NCBI RefSeq assembly: GCF_019232825.1
Contig: NZ_JAFAND010000133.1
Location: forward strand, 1-64,000
Length of the DNA: 64,000 bases
Direction: 5' to 3'
Origin: Paludibacterium sp.
GTDB taxonomy: Bacteria > Pseudomonadota > Gammaproteobacteria > Burkholderiales > Chromobacteriaceae
Positions 63,737 to 64,000 of this stretch are shown one piece after another. A program made the position numbers and the translations under genes. The number at the start of each line of letters is the position of its first letter. Position 1 is the stretch's first letter. The notes beneath the pieces were generated by a model. The model was not told the DNA's origin and did not search any database. It saw only the letters and a list, made by a program, of their open reading frames with translations.

Positions 63737-63785
63737 GTGCAGTGCACAAAAAGTGCTTGCAAATTGATTTTCGCCTGCCAATAAT
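63737..63785 (+). promoter_or_regulatory. Promoter with upstream palindrome for a candidate sRNA
   Basis: TTGCAA (63757-63762) and AATAAT (63780-63785) have a 17-bp spacer. GTGC-AGT-GCAC (63737-63747) lies 9 bp upstream of the -35 and could be an operator. Confidence 0.5.
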
Positions 63786-63791
63786 GGATTC

Positions 63792-63887
63792 ACATCAGGC
63801 GCTTTCCGTGCGTTTTGGTGTTGTCTCCTCCATCCTCCTTTCAAAGGTGGAACTTGGCGCGATCGCAACCTGGTTGCGCTTTTTTTT
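63792..63887 (+). ncRNA. Candidate small RNA or terminated leader with a CU-rich anti-SD-like segment
   Basis: The unit runs from a predicted start near 63792 to an intrinsic terminator (CGCAAC 63864-63869 with GTTGCG 63873-63878, then CT and a T run to 63887). No plausible plus-strand ORF lies inside. An 18-nt stretch made of C and T with one A (63824-63841) is complementary to purine-rich ribosome binding sites and partly folds with AAAGGTGG just after it. Neisserial sibling sRNAs use similar CU-rich regions to block translation (family knowledge). It could instead be an attenuated leader of the next gene. Confidence 0.45.
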
Positions 63888-63940
63888 GTCCTTAAAAACG
63901 GACTTTGCCGCGTTCAGATTTCTTCTTGTCTCACAATGGT

Positions 63941-63970
63941 TTGACAGGGTTAACGGGCTTGTAATACAAT
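63941..63970 (+). promoter_or_regulatory. Consensus-like promoter of the gene beyond the window
   Basis: A perfect -35 TTGACA (63941-63946) and TACAAT (63965-63970) with an 18-bp spacer; transcription would start near 63977 and leave the window. No ribosome binding site is visible before the end, so no CDS is called. Confidence 0.65.
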
Positions 63971-64000
63971 CCGTAACTTTCAAGAATTACGATGAGAAGA

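Noticed and set aside
63795-63983. Minus-strand 62-codon frame across the candidate sRNA and promoter
   Set aside because: It crosses a terminator and a consensus promoter, and its sequence has no recognisable features.

Overview
This window reads as a GC-rich chromosome segment of a betaproteobacterium, most likely Neisseriales (Chromobacteriaceae type). The main reasons are the tpiA-secG-tRNA-Leu-nuoA-to-N order with a DUF2818 gene after nuoN, a divergent Lrp/phhA pair followed by hppD, a class I PHA synthase, and an SAH riboswitch between metK and ahcY. This is inference from gene content and order; no database was searched. There is no prophage, no CRISPR array and no intact transposase. 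Most of the window is core housekeeping DNA, and the unusual material lies in the intergenic regions.

Layout. 1-7.8 kb: end of a membrane-protein gene, a 275-bp MITE-like element, dusA, a PotD-like binding protein, rdgB, hemW, two small secreted proteins and recG. 7.8-14.7 kb: a 10-codon ORF, aqpZ, a convergent Pit phosphate transporter, and pstSCAB on the minus strand behind a Pho box. 14.7-30.7 kb: tpiA, secG, tRNA-Leu and the complete 14-subunit NADH dehydrogenase operon plus DUF2818. 30.7-32.7 kb: three small envelope proteins, two sharing a C-terminal WYYC/GYYPYVP motif. 32.8-40.3 kb: an arsM-aquaglyceroporin pair, two lipid A-type acyltransferases, and metK, SAH riboswitch, ahcY and metF (activated methyl cycle). 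40.3-45.4 kb: a 24-codon ORF behind a strong promoter, a diguanylate cyclase, Lrp, phhA, hppD and tRNA-Phe. 45.5-54.4 kb: a CPA2 antiporter, an 11-mer-repeat protein, an NTF2-like protein, tyrS, phaC, doxX, and lysR with an isochorismatase-like gene and a FUSC gene. 54.4-63.7 kb: an RlmL-type methyltransferase, mutY, relA and deoCABD, followed by a candidate sRNA.

Most interesting signal. Three copies of a repeat of about 165 bp (8836-8997, 30785-30948, 49299-49464) lie in the downstream intergenic regions of aqpZ, the nuo operon and tyrS. Each copy is bracketed by two copies of the local hairpin, as perfect or near-perfect direct repeats of 20, 23/24 and 35 bp. The copies share weak terminal inverted repeats and three internal stem-loops; between copies five base pairs change on both sides of the stem so that pairing is kept. 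This looks like a small structured mobile element that inserts at intrinsic terminators and duplicates them. No family name could be assigned from the sequence alone.

Other leads are the MITE with CTAG-flanked 26-bp ends, two short ORFs with strong ribosome binding sites, a promoter-plus-terminator unit with a CU-rich segment (candidate sRNA), paired GTCCT/AGGAC inverted repeats before the two related envelope genes, and an isochorismatase-like protein whose nucleophile position is alanine.
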